From: Streptomyces sp. B21-083
Lineage (GTDB): Bacteria > Actinomycetota > Actinomycetes > Streptomycetales > Streptomycetaceae
Length of the DNA stretch: 64,000 bases
Reading direction: 5' to 3'
NCBI RefSeq assembly: GCF_036898825.1
Contig: NZ_JARUND010000002.1
Coordinates: 1,674,001 to 1,738,000, forward strand
The position numbers and the translations under genes are program-made. The notes beneath the pieces are model-generated. The model saw nothing but the letters and a program-made list of their open reading frames with translations. It did not search any database and was not told the DNA's origin. The number at the start of each line of letters is the position of its first letter. The first letter of the stretch is position 1. This document shows, in pieces, positions 40,101 through 48,709 of the stretch.

Positions 40101-42839
40101 TTACGAGGGCATCTTGTGGCCCAGCAGGGCGAGGTTCTCGATGGCGGCGAGGCCGTAGAGGGCGGTGTCGTTGGTGGCCACCCAGGTGGCCTCACTGCCC
40201 GGGACGAGGGCGACCGGGCCGGTCACCTGCTCGGTCTTCCAGGGGGCGGACTCCTTGTAGCCGTCGGAGTTGTAGAACTTGTCCCAGGCGCGCGCGGCGA
40301 GTTTCGCGTCACCGGTCTTTACGGCCGCGTACGCGTCGAGCCGGGAGTGGCCCTGGAAGAGGAGCAGGGTGCCGAAGTTGGACCCGTAGCGGGCCGCCTG
40401 TTCGGCTTTGGTGGCGTTGAAGTAGCGGCAGTAGTCGAAGTACGCCTCGTTGAACTTCGGCATGTCGACCAGGTCGATGAGTTCGGCGCACAGTTCGTTG
40501 AGTCCGAAGACCGCGGAGAGGTGCGAGACGCCTACGACAGGAGCCGCGGCGACGGCGAACTTCCCGGTGTCGAGGTCGTACAGTCCGCTGCCCTGGACGA
40601 AGCCGTTGGGCTGGGCGGCGATGGTCTCCATGGTGGAGAGCACGCGCGCCTTGGCCTTCTCCCACTTGGGGCCCTTGCGTTCCCACTCGGTCAGCCAGGC
40701 CGACACCAGGCCGCTCCAGTCGGTGCCGAAGCCGATCGACAGGGCGTGCCGGTCGGGTGTGTAGGGCTCGGTGCGGATCTTGCGCAGCGGGTCCAGGGCG
40801 AGGAACGTCTCGTCGCTGTCGACGTTGGCGTGCATGAGGTCGCCGACGCGTTCGTCACCGGTGAGGAAGTAGTAGTAGCGCCGGTAGGTGGTGTTGGCGA
40901 TGCGCTGCTGCTTGGCGCTGTCGGCGTAGTGCTGGACGCCGTGCCGGGTGCCGAGGCCGGCCCACTGTCCGAGGTGGTAGACGTCGACCTCGCCGGTGTG
41001 GCGGGTCATCGCCTCCGCGAAGCGGAAGATGTCGGCGCGGCCGGAGCGCAGATACGCGAGCCAGAGCCACAGGTCGGGCGACAACTCGGAGTTGTCCCAG
41101 GCGTAGCCGCCGACGTCGTACCGCCACTGGTGCCGGTAGGTGTCGTAGGTGTGCATGATGTCGCCGTAGTCCCAGAAGCCGTACCAGCGGCGCTGCTCCA
41201 CCTGGTCCTTGTAGTAGGTGAAGAGGAAGTCGAGGTGGTCCTCGATCTTGGCCTTGGCAGGGGTGGAGCGATCGGGCTCGGAGTAGAGGCCGGGGCCGAA
41301 GACCTGGGCCTTGATGAGCTGCTTGGGCGGGGCGGCGAGCTGCGGCAGCACCCGGACGGCTTCGACCTGTTCGGCGAGTTTCTCGGCGCTCGGGGTCGAC
41401 TCGTTGGCCCAGAAGAGGAGTTCGGAGGTACGGGCGATGCCGTAGGGGGTGCCGAAGCCGGGTTCGTAGTCCTCGTAGGTGATGTTGAGGCCTTCGAGCT
41501 GTTCGGCGAAGGTGTCCTGGCCCATGCCGTCGTGGTAGAAGCGCAGGTCCATGGGCTGGGCCTCGGGCGACCAGAGCCAGAGGGTGACCTCGGCCTCGTC
41601 GGTCTGGGCGTCGCGGATGTCGAGCTGGGCGGGGTGCTTCTCCCAGAAGTCCCGCAGGCCGAAGGACAGTCCGCCACTGGCCCCGCCGACGTAACCGAAC
41701 CCGGAGGCGCGCTTGCCGCCGCCGGCGCCGATCCAGCCGTGGCCCTTCTTCGTGCGCTTGCGGAGGGTGAAGCCGTCGGCGGAGAGCTGGGAGAGCGTGT
41801 AGTCGCCCCACTCGGGGATGTACTGGAGGCGGGTGGTGACCCGCTGGTCCCAGGTCGAGGGGTCGGGCAGCTTCTCCCCCGCGAACTGGGCCGCCTGGAC
41901 GGCCGCTCCGGGGTCGCGCCGCAGCCCGGTGATGCCCTTGACGGCCTCGCGCAGCAGCCCGGCGCCGTCGCCGCCGATCCGGATGTGCCGGTCGTACGAG
42001 GCGTCCCGCATCGGCACGCTGAAGCGGACCCCGATGCCGCGGATGAAGTCGCCGCTGGACTTGCCGGGTTCCTGGGTGCCGTCGTAGGTGATGGTGTGGA
42101 CCATGCGGAAGGAGTCGGCGCCGGCGTAGAAGTAGAGGCGGATCGAGAAGGGGAGCCAACTGCGGCTGCCCTTGCGGTGCTTGCCGTCGATGCGGACAAC
42201 TGCCCTGACGGGGCCGTCCTGTTCGACCTCGACCTTGTCGATGGCGCTGTCGAAGCGCTCGAACTTGGTGGCGCCCTGGTCCTCGTCCTCGATCTCGGGC
42301 TGGCGGATGAGGACGAGCCGCCCGTTCTTGGCGATCTCGGTGGAGCCGCGGGTCACCGACTTGACCAGTGTGGAGCCGGACTTGGCGATGCGGGCGGTGA
42401 TGACTCCGGTCGAGACGGTGATGGTCCCGCCGCTCTTGTCGACGGTGATCTTCGCGGCGGGGGCCTCGGGCGTCCCGGCGGCGAGCGTCAGCTTGCCGTT
42501 GCCCGAACTGACCGCGTGCGCCGTCCACTTGAGTGTGCCGTCGGGCCAGTAGGCGAGCGGCCACGACTGTACGGGGACGGACTTGCCGTCGGCGTCCGTG
42601 AGCGCGAAGGTCTGGCTCGCGTCGTAGGTGCCCTTCGGCCAGGGCACGCCGACCGTGGAGCCGGGGGCGGCACCGAGGCCGCCGTCCTCCAGCCAGTCCA
42701 GGGTCACGGGACCGGCGTCGGTCTCGGCGGCTCTGGGCGCGGCCTGCGCGTCCTTCGCTCCCAGGGCCCAGCTGAACTGGGCGGCGGCTCCGGCGACTGC
42801 GGCGGCCTTGAGAAGGGACCTGCGGGGGATGGGAGACAT
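40101..42839 (-). CDS. Tat-exported exo-rhamnogalacturonan lyase-like protein (PcRGLX/YetA, PL26 type)
   Basis: 912 residues starting MSPIPRRSLLKAAAVAGAAA, with a twin-arginine signal and Ala-rich cleavage region (DAQAAPRAA), so a secreted protein. The N-terminal region VTLDWLEDGGLGAAPGSTVG, VPWPKGTYDASQTFALTDA and VQSWPLAYWPDGTLKWTAHA matches the RIFT-barrel domain of PcRGLX/YetA-like proteins. A central beta-sandwich and an alpha-barrel part follow (RWYGFWDYGDIMHTYD, GYAWDNSELSPDLWLWLAYL). It would release unsaturated galacturonate-rhamnose disaccharides from rhamnogalacturonan I. Last gene of the ABC operon; the open frame upstream is not used. Family recognised from memory. Confidence 0.85.
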   Translation of the reverse strand: MSPIPRRSLLKAAAVAGAAAQFSWALGAKDAQAAPRAAETDAGPVTLDWLEDGGLGAAPGSTVGVPWPKGTYDASQTFALTDADGKSVPVQSWPLAYWPDGTLKWTAHAVSSGNGKLTLAAGTPEAPAAKITVDKSGGTITVSTGVITARIAKSGSTLVKSVTRGSTEIAKNGRLVLIRQPEIEDEDQGATKFERFDSAIDKVEVEQDGPVRAVVRIDGKHRKGSRSWLPFSIRLYFYAGADSFRMVHTITYDGTQEPGKSSGDFIRGIGVRFSVPMRDASYDRHIRIGGDGAGLLREAVKGITGLRRDPGAAVQAAQFAGEKLPDPSTWDQRVTTRLQYIPEWGDYTLSQLSADGFTLRKRTKKGHGWIGAGGGKRASGFGYVGGASGGLSFGLRDFWEKHPAQLDIRDAQTDEAEVTLWLWSPEAQPMDLRFYHDGMGQDTFAEQLEGLNITYEDYEPGFGTPYGIARTSELLFWANESTPSAEKLAEQVEAVRVLPQLAAPPKQLIKAQVFGPGLYSEPDRSTPAKAKIEDHLDFLFTYYKDQVEQRRWYGFWDYGDIMHTYDTYRHQWRYDVGGYAWDNSELSPDLWLWLAYLRSGRADIFRFAEAMTRHTGEVDVYHLGQWAGLGTRHGVQHYADSAKQQRIANTTYRRYYYFLTGDERVGDLMHANVDSDETFLALDPLRKIRTEPYTPDRHALSIGFGTDWSGLVSAWLTEWERKGPKWEKAKARVLSTMETIAAQPNGFVQGSGLYDLDTGKFAVAAAPVVGVSHLSAVFGLNELCAELIDLVDMPKFNEAYFDYCRYFNATKAEQAARYGSNFGTLLLFQGHSRLDAYAAVKTGDAKLAARAWDKFYNSDGYKESAPWKTEQVTGPVALVPGSEATWVATNDTALYGLAAIENLALLGHKMPS

Positions 42840-42943
42840 GAGGGACCAGCCTTTCCTTTCCGTGCGGATGCATGGGTGGTCAGGGGCATGACAGAGAGAG
42901 GTACGGCGCCCGGGGCGCCGACCTTGTGCGAGGGCGCCGCCCG

Positions 42944-43552
42944 TCAGCGGCGCCGGTACCGCTCCTCGACGGCGACGGACGCCGCCGCGACGGCCCCGAG
43001 GACGGGAACCGCCAGCGGCGGAAGAAACCCCGCGGACAGAGCCACGACGGCCAGCCCGCAGACGACCAGGAAGGAACCGGCGGGATCGCGCACGGTCCGG
43101 CGTCCGGCGTCCGCGAGCAGCGCCCGCCAGGGGGCGCCCGGCGTCCAGACGGCCGTCGCTCGCAGCAGGGCCACGGCGAGTGCGATCAACGCGAAGATGC
43201 CGACGGCCCCGACGAACCGCCCGCCGGGAAGCCCGGCCCGCGCGGCCAGGACGTCCACCCAGACCGCGGCGGCCACCGCCCAGCCGGCGAGCCCGACGAG
43301 CCATCCGCCGCGCACGGCGGCCCGGAAGTCGGCGACGAACTCCCGCCAGCCGCCGCCCACATGGGTCGTGCGACGCCGAAGATGCCGTGCGCCGGCGGCG
43401 AAGGCGGCGGGGTAGGTGACAACTCCGAGACAGGCCACGGCGATCCACACGCCGGTGAGCAGACACTCGGCGAAGACCGCGAAGCGCTCGCCGAACACGG
43501 ACTCCTTGCGCGCCTTGCGCGGGGAGCGTTCCTTCACGCGTGCTTGGGCCAT
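42944..43552 (-). CDS. YesL-like (DUF624) membrane protein
   Basis: 202 residues with about five membrane helices: ECLLTGVWIAVACLGVVTYP; GGWLVGLAGWAVAAAVWVDV; GAVGIFALIALAVALL; GSFLVVCGLAVVALSAGFLP; and a final short one. The layout matches YesL/DUF624 proteins, which accompany ABC sugar importers and pectin-degradation genes in Bacillus. The function is unknown. It lies between the second permease (10 bp) and the lyase in one operon. Confidence 0.75.
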   Translation of the reverse strand: MAQARVKERSPRKARKESVFGERFAVFAECLLTGVWIAVACLGVVTYPAAFAAGARHLRRRTTHVGGGWREFVADFRAAVRGGWLVGLAGWAVAAAVWVDVLAARAGLPGGRFVGAVGIFALIALAVALLRATAVWTPGAPWRALLADAGRRTVRDPAGSFLVVCGLAVVALSAGFLPPLAVPVLGAVAAASVAVEERYRRR

Positions 43553-43562
43553 GGTCGCCGCC

Positions 43563-44438
43563 TCAGCCCTTCAGTCCGGAGGTCGCCATACCGTCGATGA
43601 GGTAGCGCTGGAAGGCCATGAAGAAGGCGACGACGGGCACCAGCGCCACCAACGACATGGCGATCATGCTGCCGTAGTTGGAGATGCCCTCCTGGTCGCG
43701 GAACATCATCAGGCCGAGCGAAACGGTGTACTTGGAGGGCGTGTTGAGGTAGATCAACGGCCCCATGAAGTCGTTCCACGCGTTGATGAAGGTGAAGATC
43801 GCGCTGGTGATGATGGCCGGGCGGCTCAGCGGCAGCACGATCGACCAGTAGGTCCGCAGATGCCCGCAGCCGTCGAGTTTCGCGGCCTCGTCCAGCTCGC
43901 GCGGCAGCCCGCGCATGAACTGCACCATCAGGAAGACGAAGAACGCCTCCGTGGCGAGGAACTTGCCGGCGACGAGCGGCACGAGCGTGTCGATGTAGCC
44001 GAGGTTGCGGAACAGTACGTACTGCGGGATGAGCAGCACGTGGTACGGCAGCAGCAGCGTGCCGATCATCAGCGTGAACAGCAGGTTCCGGCCGGCGAAC
44101 CGGATCTTGGCGAAGGCGTACGCGGTCAGCGAGCTGGAGATCACCACGCCGACCACGGCCAGGCCCGCGTACATCAGCGAGTTGGTGAAGAAGTTGCCGA
44201 TCGAGATGCCGGAGATGCCGTCGGCGAGCCCGGAGAAGTTCGCCCAGACCGGCTTGGTCGGCAGCAGGTCGAGGCTGGCGATGATGTCCTTGCTCGGCTT
44301 GAACGAGGCGCCGAGCACCCAGATCACCGGGTAGAGGACGACCGCGAGCACGAGGAGCGCGCCCACGTGCCAGGCGAGGGATCCGATGCGCCGCCGCTCG
44401 CCGGCGGTGCTCACAACAGGGCTGGTGGCGCTGGTCAC
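43563..44438 (-). CDS. Carbohydrate ABC transporter permease (MalG/LplC-like)
   Basis: 291-residue inner-membrane permease of the CUT1 class. Six helices are expected; the binding-protein-dependent EAA loop is ELDEAAKLDGCGHLRTYWSIVLP-like (core EAAKLDGCG then PLSRPAI). The GTG overlaps the stop of the upstream permease (GTGA). It works with the 318-residue permease, the lipoprotein at 45406-46692 and an ATPase encoded elsewhere. Confidence 0.94.
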   Translation of the reverse strand: MTSATSPVVSTAGERRRIGSLAWHVGALLVLAVVLYPVIWVLGASFKPSKDIIASLDLLPTKPVWANFSGLADGISGISIGNFFTNSLMYAGLAVVGVVISSSLTAYAFAKIRFAGRNLLFTLMIGTLLLPYHVLLIPQYVLFRNLGYIDTLVPLVAGKFLATEAFFVFLMVQFMRGLPRELDEAAKLDGCGHLRTYWSIVLPLSRPAIITSAIFTFINAWNDFMGPLIYLNTPSKYTVSLGLMMFRDQEGISNYGSMIAMSLVALVPVVAFFMAFQRYLIDGMATSGLKG

Positions 44439-45391
44439 TTGGCGGCCTCCTCGTAGTGCACCCACTTCTTCTGCGACCAGAACAGGACCGCCGTGACGAG
44501 AGCCACCGCGATCACCAGCGTCCAGGCCATCGCGGAGGCGAAGCCCATCTGGGCCTCCTTGAAGCCCTTCTGGTAGAGGTAGCAGGTGTAGACGAGGGTG
44601 GCGTCGGCGGGCCCGCACCTGGTGTCGGAGACGACATAGGCGGAGCCGAACACCTGGAACGCGTGGATCGACTCCAGCAGCACGTTGAAGAACAGCACCG
44701 GGGAGATCATCGGGAGCGTGATGTTCCAGAACCGCCGGAAGGGGCCGGCTCCGTCCATCTCGGCGGCCTCGTACAGCTCCTGCGGCACCTGCTTGAGGCC
44801 GGCCAGGAAGATGACCATGGGCGCGCCGAACTGCCAGATGCTCAGCGCCACCAGGGCGTACAGGACGTAGTCAGGGTTGCCGATCCAGCCGCCGACGTCG
44901 AGTCCGAAGACCTTCTGCGTACGGTCCACGACGGCGTTGTCGGAGAACAGCGCCCGCCAGACGAACCCCACGGAGACGCTGGCTCCGATGAGCGACGGCA
45001 TGTAGAACGCGGCCCGGTACAGGGACTGTCCGCGCCGCTTCTGCGCGAGCAGCAGCGCCACTCCGAGCGCGAGGAGCAGCTTCAGCGGTGTGGCCACGAC
45101 GACGTACTTGAGCGTGACCTCGACCGACTTCTGCCAGCGCGGGTCCTGGAACATCGTCGTGAAGTTGTCCAGCCCCACCCACTTGGGCGGCGTGAACAGG
45201 TTGTAGCTGGTGAACGCGTAGTACAGCGACGCGATCATCGGCCCCGCCGTGAGCAGCAGGAACCCCGCGATCCACGGCGACATGAAGAGATAGCCGGCGA
45301 GGTTCTCGCGGCGCCGCCCGCGCCGCCCGGCGACAGGAGCGGCGGACCGCTTCTGCGCCGGGCGCGCGGGCGCTTCTTTGACGAGCGTCAT
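44435..45391 (-). CDS. Carbohydrate ABC transporter permease (MalF/LplB-like)
   Basis: 318-residue inner-membrane permease, CUT1 class. Basic N-terminus (AGRRGRRRENLAGYLFMSPW), first helix FLLLTAGPMIASLYYAFTSY, and EAA loop ELYEAAEMDGAGPFRRFWNI with ITLPMISP. The start is 14 bp from the solute-binding protein stop. It pairs with the following permease as the channel for an oligosaccharide, presumably rhamnogalacturonan products given the lyase. Confidence 0.94.
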   Translation of the reverse strand: MTLVKEAPARPAQKRSAAPVAGRRGRRRENLAGYLFMSPWIAGFLLLTAGPMIASLYYAFTSYNLFTPPKWVGLDNFTTMFQDPRWQKSVEVTLKYVVVATPLKLLLALGVALLLAQKRRGQSLYRAAFYMPSLIGASVSVGFVWRALFSDNAVVDRTQKVFGLDVGGWIGNPDYVLYALVALSIWQFGAPMVIFLAGLKQVPQELYEAAEMDGAGPFRRFWNITLPMISPVLFFNVLLESIHAFQVFGSAYVVSDTRCGPADATLVYTCYLYQKGFKEAQMGFASAMAWTLVIAVALVTAVLFWSQKKWVHYEEAAK

Positions 45392-45405
45392 GGTGGTACG
45401 TCCCC

Positions 45406-46692
45406 TCAGCCCGCGAACGCGGCCTTGGCCTCGCTGAACAGCGCCTTCGCGGCATCGGCCGGCTTGGTCTTGCCCTGGGCGACCTCACCGCCGATACGCA
45501 GGAAGGCCGCCTCGATGACGTCCGCGCCGGACGGGTGCGGGGTGATCTTCCCGAGCACGCCGGCCTTGGCGACCTCGTCCTCGTAGGCCGAGACACCCTT
45601 GTTGTTGGGGTCGGTCGGCTTGAAGGCGTCGTACTGCTCGGTCGTGGCGAGGATGCCTCGGTCGTATCCCATGATCTTGCCGACCTCGGGGTCATGGACC
45701 ATGAAGCTGATGAACTGGGCAGCTTCCTTGGGGTGCTTGGTCCCGGAGAAGGCGCTGAGCATCAGCGAACCGAGGTACTGGCCGGTGTCCTTGCCGTCCG
45801 TGGTGGGGATCGGCGCGAGCCCGTAGTCGGAATCCCCCTCACCCTGGTAACGGATGGAGAAGTTGTCCCAGGTGAATTCGGACGCGGCGAGCCCCGCCGA
45901 CAGACCGGACTTCGGCTTGACCTGCTCGATCTTCTTGGGGTCGGCGACAAGACCGGACTTCACCCGCTTGTAGCCGTCCTCCCACCACTGCGTCACGTCG
46001 TCCTCGGTGAAACCGAGATCGGTGTCGGTGAAGAAGGCCTTGCCGTTCTGGCGCAGGTACAGGTCGTAGAGGTACATGATGGCGAAGTAACCGGTGTCAC
46101 CGGCGATCTTCAGCTTGTCCTGGATCTGCTGCAGAGCCGCGAAGTACTCGTCCCAGGTCCAGCCGAACTTCGCCTCGACGCCCGCCTTCTTGAAGGCCTT
46201 GAGGTCGATCACGAGCGACATGGTGTTGGCGCCGACCGGAACGGCGATCTGCTTGCCGTCGACCTGCCCGTTCGCCAGAACGCCGTTGCGGAAGTTGTCC
46301 AGGCTGAGATTCCCGGCGTCCGCCTGCGACTTGAGATCCAGCAGAACGCCGCGCTTGTCGTACTTGCGCAGGAATCCGACCGCATTCTGGAAAACATCCG
46401 GCGGATTACCGCCGGAGGCCTGGGTCTGGAACTTCTCCCAGTACGACTCGTAGTCGGTGAATTCGGGCTTGATCTTAATCTTCGGATACTTCTTCTCGAA
46501 CAGCGCGATCGTCTTCTTGATGGCGATGGTGCGCGGTTCGCCGCCCCACCACGCATAACGGAGCGTCACATTCCCGTCCCCGGCGCCACTGTCGCCACCG
46601 CACCCGGTCGTCGCCGCCAGCCCCAGCGCGGCCGCCGAGGCTCCGGCCGCCTTAAGGATCGTTCGCCTCTCAACATTCCTATTTTCAGGCAC
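45406..46692 (-). CDS. Extracellular sugar-binding lipoprotein of ABC importer
   Basis: 428 residues from a GTG with GGGGAGGGG upstream. The signal sequence combines a twin-arginine motif (ERRTILKAAG) with a lipobox ending AATTGCGG, so it is probably Tat-exported and lipid-anchored at the Cys. The mature part is a family-1 type solute-binding protein: VTLRYAWWGGEPRTIAIKKT, PPDVFQNAVGFLRKYDKRG, WTWDEYFAALQQIQDK and QYLGSLMLSAFSGTKHPKEA. First gene of the operon, directly behind two LacI-type palindromes. Confidence 0.94.
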   Translation of the reverse strand: MPENRNVERRTILKAAGASAAALGLAATTGCGGDSGAGDGNVTLRYAWWGGEPRTIAIKKTIALFEKKYPKIKIKPEFTDYESYWEKFQTQASGGNPPDVFQNAVGFLRKYDKRGVLLDLKSQADAGNLSLDNFRNGVLANGQVDGKQIAVPVGANTMSLVIDLKAFKKAGVEAKFGWTWDEYFAALQQIQDKLKIAGDTGYFAIMYLYDLYLRQNGKAFFTDTDLGFTEDDVTQWWEDGYKRVKSGLVADPKKIEQVKPKSGLSAGLAASEFTWDNFSIRYQGEGDSDYGLAPIPTTDGKDTGQYLGSLMLSAFSGTKHPKEAAQFISFMVHDPEVGKIMGYDRGILATTEQYDAFKPTDPNNKGVSAYEDEVAKAGVLGKITPHPSGADVIEAAFLRIGGEVAQGKTKPADAAKALFSEAKAAFAG

Positions 46693-46728
46693 AGTCGGCC
46701 CCTCCCCGCGACGTCGTTGGCGCCTGCG

Positions 46729-46754
46729 TGAATCGTTTCAAGTAAGCGCTTGCT
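46729..46754. promoter_or_regulatory. Two adjoining LacI-family operator-like palindromes
   Basis: TGAATCGTTTCA (46729-46740) and AGTAAGCGCTTGCT (46741-46754) are each near-perfect palindromes centred on CG, the hallmark of LacI/GalR-family operators, and sit 37-62 bp upstream of the sugar-binding lipoprotein start. No LacI-type regulator gene is adjacent, so the regulator would be encoded elsewhere. Confidence 0.6.
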
Positions 46755-47136
46755 GGCACAAGCTACGGAGGGGCTCGGAGTGCGTCAATGATTCGGACAG
46801 GATTTTTCTGTGCGCGGGCTGGACGGGGGCGGAGCGCAAGTCGACTCGGGCCCCTGGAACGGGGGGCGACGTCGCAGGTGAGACGCTCGGGGTCGACCGG
46901 TCGAACACCGGTGGATCGCCGGTGTTTATTTGGGACGGGGCCGAAATGCGCCGTCCGGATGGGGAGTTGACGCCGGACGGAATGGGCGCTCACGGTCCGG
47001 CGACGTCGGAGCGACGAGAACGGGAGGCCATCTGCCGGAGGGCTCGGGGCAGTCCTGTCGGGTCCCCCGGCGCGACTCCGGCAAGGGCTCGGGCGGGCCC
47101 CGAGCGACACACGGGGCGGAACCGGGGAGGGCCGCC

Positions 47137-47187
47137 CGGGCGGAGGGGGCGGTCGGGCGGAGGGGGCGGTCGGGCGGAGGCAGTGGT
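47137..47187. repeat. 17-bp tandem repeat, three copies
   Basis: The unit CGGGCGGAGGGGGCGGT occurs twice exactly, then once as a diverged copy. It is non-coding and GC-rich. Confidence 0.75.
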
Positions 47188-47218
47188 CGGGGGTTTCGCA
47201 GGCCCAGCGCAACGACAA

Positions 47219-47258
47219 GTGCGGCCCGTGTTTACATTTCCGTGGACACGGGCCGCAC
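47219..47258 (-). terminator. Terminator of tRNA-Val copy 2
   Basis: A 13-bp stem GTGCGGCCCGTGT with its complement around a 14-nt loop, 9 bp past the tRNA 3' end. On the minus strand it is followed by TTGTCG. Confidence 0.7.
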
Positions 47259-47267
47259 TCGATCCGG

Positions 47268-47339
47268 TGGGCGATACTGGGTTCGAACCAGTGACCTCTT
47301 CGGTGTGAACGAAGCGCTCTCCCACTGAGCTAATCGCCC
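47268..47339 (-). tRNA. tRNA-Val (anticodon CAC), copy 2
   Basis: Identical in all 72 bases to the tRNA at 39447-39518 and in the same orientation; identity extends to 78 bp (47264-47341). Anticodon loop TTCACAC gives CAC, reading GUG codons. Confidence 0.97.
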
Positions 47340-47393
47340 GGACGCAGAGAGAACATTACCCCATGTCAGGGGGTGCCCCCGCCATGCGCCGGA

Positions 47394-47846
47394 TCACTGA
47401 TTCTTGATCTTCCAGGGCATTTCCAGCCCGAACTTCCATACGTAGATCCCGACAAGAACCGCCACGATCACCAGTCCGATCGCCGTCAGGATGATGTTGC
47501 GGCGGCGCACCCTGGGATCGAGTGCACGCTGTGTCGCCTCGGTGACCTTGCGCTTCGTCCAGCGCAGTACCAGCTGGGCCCAGACGAACTCGGTCGCCCA
47601 GATCGCCATACCGCCGAAGATCACCAGCCAGCCGGGCCCGGGCAACGGCAACATGACGATGCCGGCACCGACCACCGCGAGGCCCACGACGAACACGCCG
47701 ACCTGCCAGCTCACGTGGAGCATCCGGCGCGCCTTGATGAATTCCGGCGCTCTCGATCCGAGCTCACGCTCGGTCGCGGCCTCGCCGGTTCCGGCCTCGG
47801 CCGGTGCCACGGCAGCCTCGCCGGGCTTGTCACTCCCCGTATTCAT
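47394..47846 (-). CDS. TIGR02611-type small membrane protein
   Basis: 150 residues from the ATG giving MNTGSDKPGEAAV. After an acidic/Ala-rich N-terminus there are two adjacent hydrophobic segments with a conserved PLPGPGW turn (GAGIVMLPLPGPGWLVIFGG), then a basic stretch with AQLVLRWTKRKVTEATQRAL and a final helix (LTAIGLVIVAVLVGIYVWKF). This matches the actinobacterial family TIGR02611 (from memory); the function is unknown. It is divergent from ssgB, sharing its upstream region. Confidence 0.85.
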   Translation of the reverse strand: MNTGSDKPGEAAVAPAEAGTGEAATERELGSRAPEFIKARRMLHVSWQVGVFVVGLAVVGAGIVMLPLPGPGWLVIFGGMAIWATEFVWAQLVLRWTKRKVTEATQRALDPRVRRRNIILTAIGLVIVAVLVGIYVWKFGLEMPWKIKNQ

Positions 47847-48037
47847 GCAGCCAAACCCTACCCGACGGAAACCGGTCACCGGAATGGTCGTAGCCGACGA
47901 ACCGGTTCTCGGCCGGAAGAGTTACGTAAACACACGCAAAACACTCAGAGGGGTTTACAACGGCACCGTAGGTGGCATGTCGATTTCGCCGACGTGCGAA
48001 TCCCCGAGCGCACACTGAGCGAAAGGCCTTGGCGCTT

Positions 48038-48451
48038 ATGAACACCACGGTCAGCTGCGAGCTGCACCTGCGCCTCGTTGTGTCGAGCGAGTCCTCACTG
48101 CCCGTTCCTGCAGGACTGCGGTATGACACGGCCGATCCCTACGCCGTGCACGCCACCTTCCACACCGGAGCCGAGGAAACCGTCGAGTGGGTGTTCGCCC
48201 GCGACCTGCTCGCGGAGGGCCTCCACCGACCCACGGGTACCGGTGACGTCCGAGTCTGGCCGTCCCGGAGCCACGGCCAGGGCGTTGTCTGCATCGCCCT
48301 GAGCTCCCCGGAGGGCGAGGCCCTGCTCGAAGCACCCGCACGAGCCCTGGAGTCCTTCCTGAAGCGAACGGACGCCGCTGTGCCACCCGGCACGGAACAC
48401 CGCCACTTCGACCTCGATCAGGAGCTGTCCCACATCCTGGCGGAAAGCTAG
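48038..48451 (+). CDS. ssgB: Sporulation-specific cell division protein SsgB
   Basis: SsgA-like protein that recruits FtsZ to future septum sites in sporulating aerial hyphae. 137 residues; the sequence MNTTVSCELHLRLVVSSESS, PYAVHATFHTGAEETVEWVF, RDLLAEGLHRPTGTGDVRVW and HFDLDQELSHILAES is that of the strongly conserved SsgB. The ATG has GAAAGG about 11 nt upstream. ssgB is expected to be developmentally controlled; in S. coelicolor it has been linked to the stress sigma factor SigH, but no promoter is identified here. Followed by a strong hairpin. Confidence 0.96.
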   Translation: MNTTVSCELHLRLVVSSESSLPVPAGLRYDTADPYAVHATFHTGAEETVEWVFARDLLAEGLHRPTGTGDVRVWPSRSHGQGVVCIALSSPEGEALLEAPARALESFLKRTDAAVPPGTEHRHFDLDQELSHILAES

Positions 48452-48527
48452 GACGGGCACTCCCCTGAGCCGCCCGGCGCCGTCCACTCGGGGAGACGGC
48501 GCGGGTCAAAACAACCGCATATGGCAT

Positions 48528-48568
48528 ACCGCCGCCGCCCCGCGGGTTTCCCGCGGGGCGGCGGCGGT
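48528..48568 (+). terminator. ssgB terminator
   Basis: A 19-bp perfect stem (ACCGCCGCCGCCCCGCGGG with its complement) with a TTT loop, about 75 bp after the stop. U-less type. Confidence 0.75.
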
Positions 48569-48709
48569 GTGTCCGCACGCCCTCCAGGGGCAGGGCTCCC
48601 GAGTCCCGCCAGGGCTGACGCCCACCTCCGGCACCGCGAGCCACTAACATCGGCCAGCATCGGCGGGCGGGTGCCCGCCCGACCGCCCAGGCAGGCCAGG
48701 GAGAGCAAC

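Larger units (their letters stand above)
46693..47267. other. Intergenic region between sugar operon and tRNA-Val copy 2
   Basis: About 575 bp with no convincing gene. Contents are the two operator-like palindromes at 46729-46754, a 17-bp tandem repeat at 47137-47187 and the tRNA terminator at 47219-47258. Long open frames here are arginine/glycine-rich on both strands and lack ribosome-binding sites. Confidence 0.55.

Noticed and set aside
40041..43415. 1124-residue plus-strand frame antisense to the lyase
   Set aside because: Shadow of the PL26-like gene, whose signal peptide and domains are clear on the minus strand.
46763..47218. 151-residue minus-strand frame before tRNA-Val copy 2
   Set aside because: Pro/Arg/Ser-rich with no ribosome-binding site or conserved features, and overlaps a tandem repeat.
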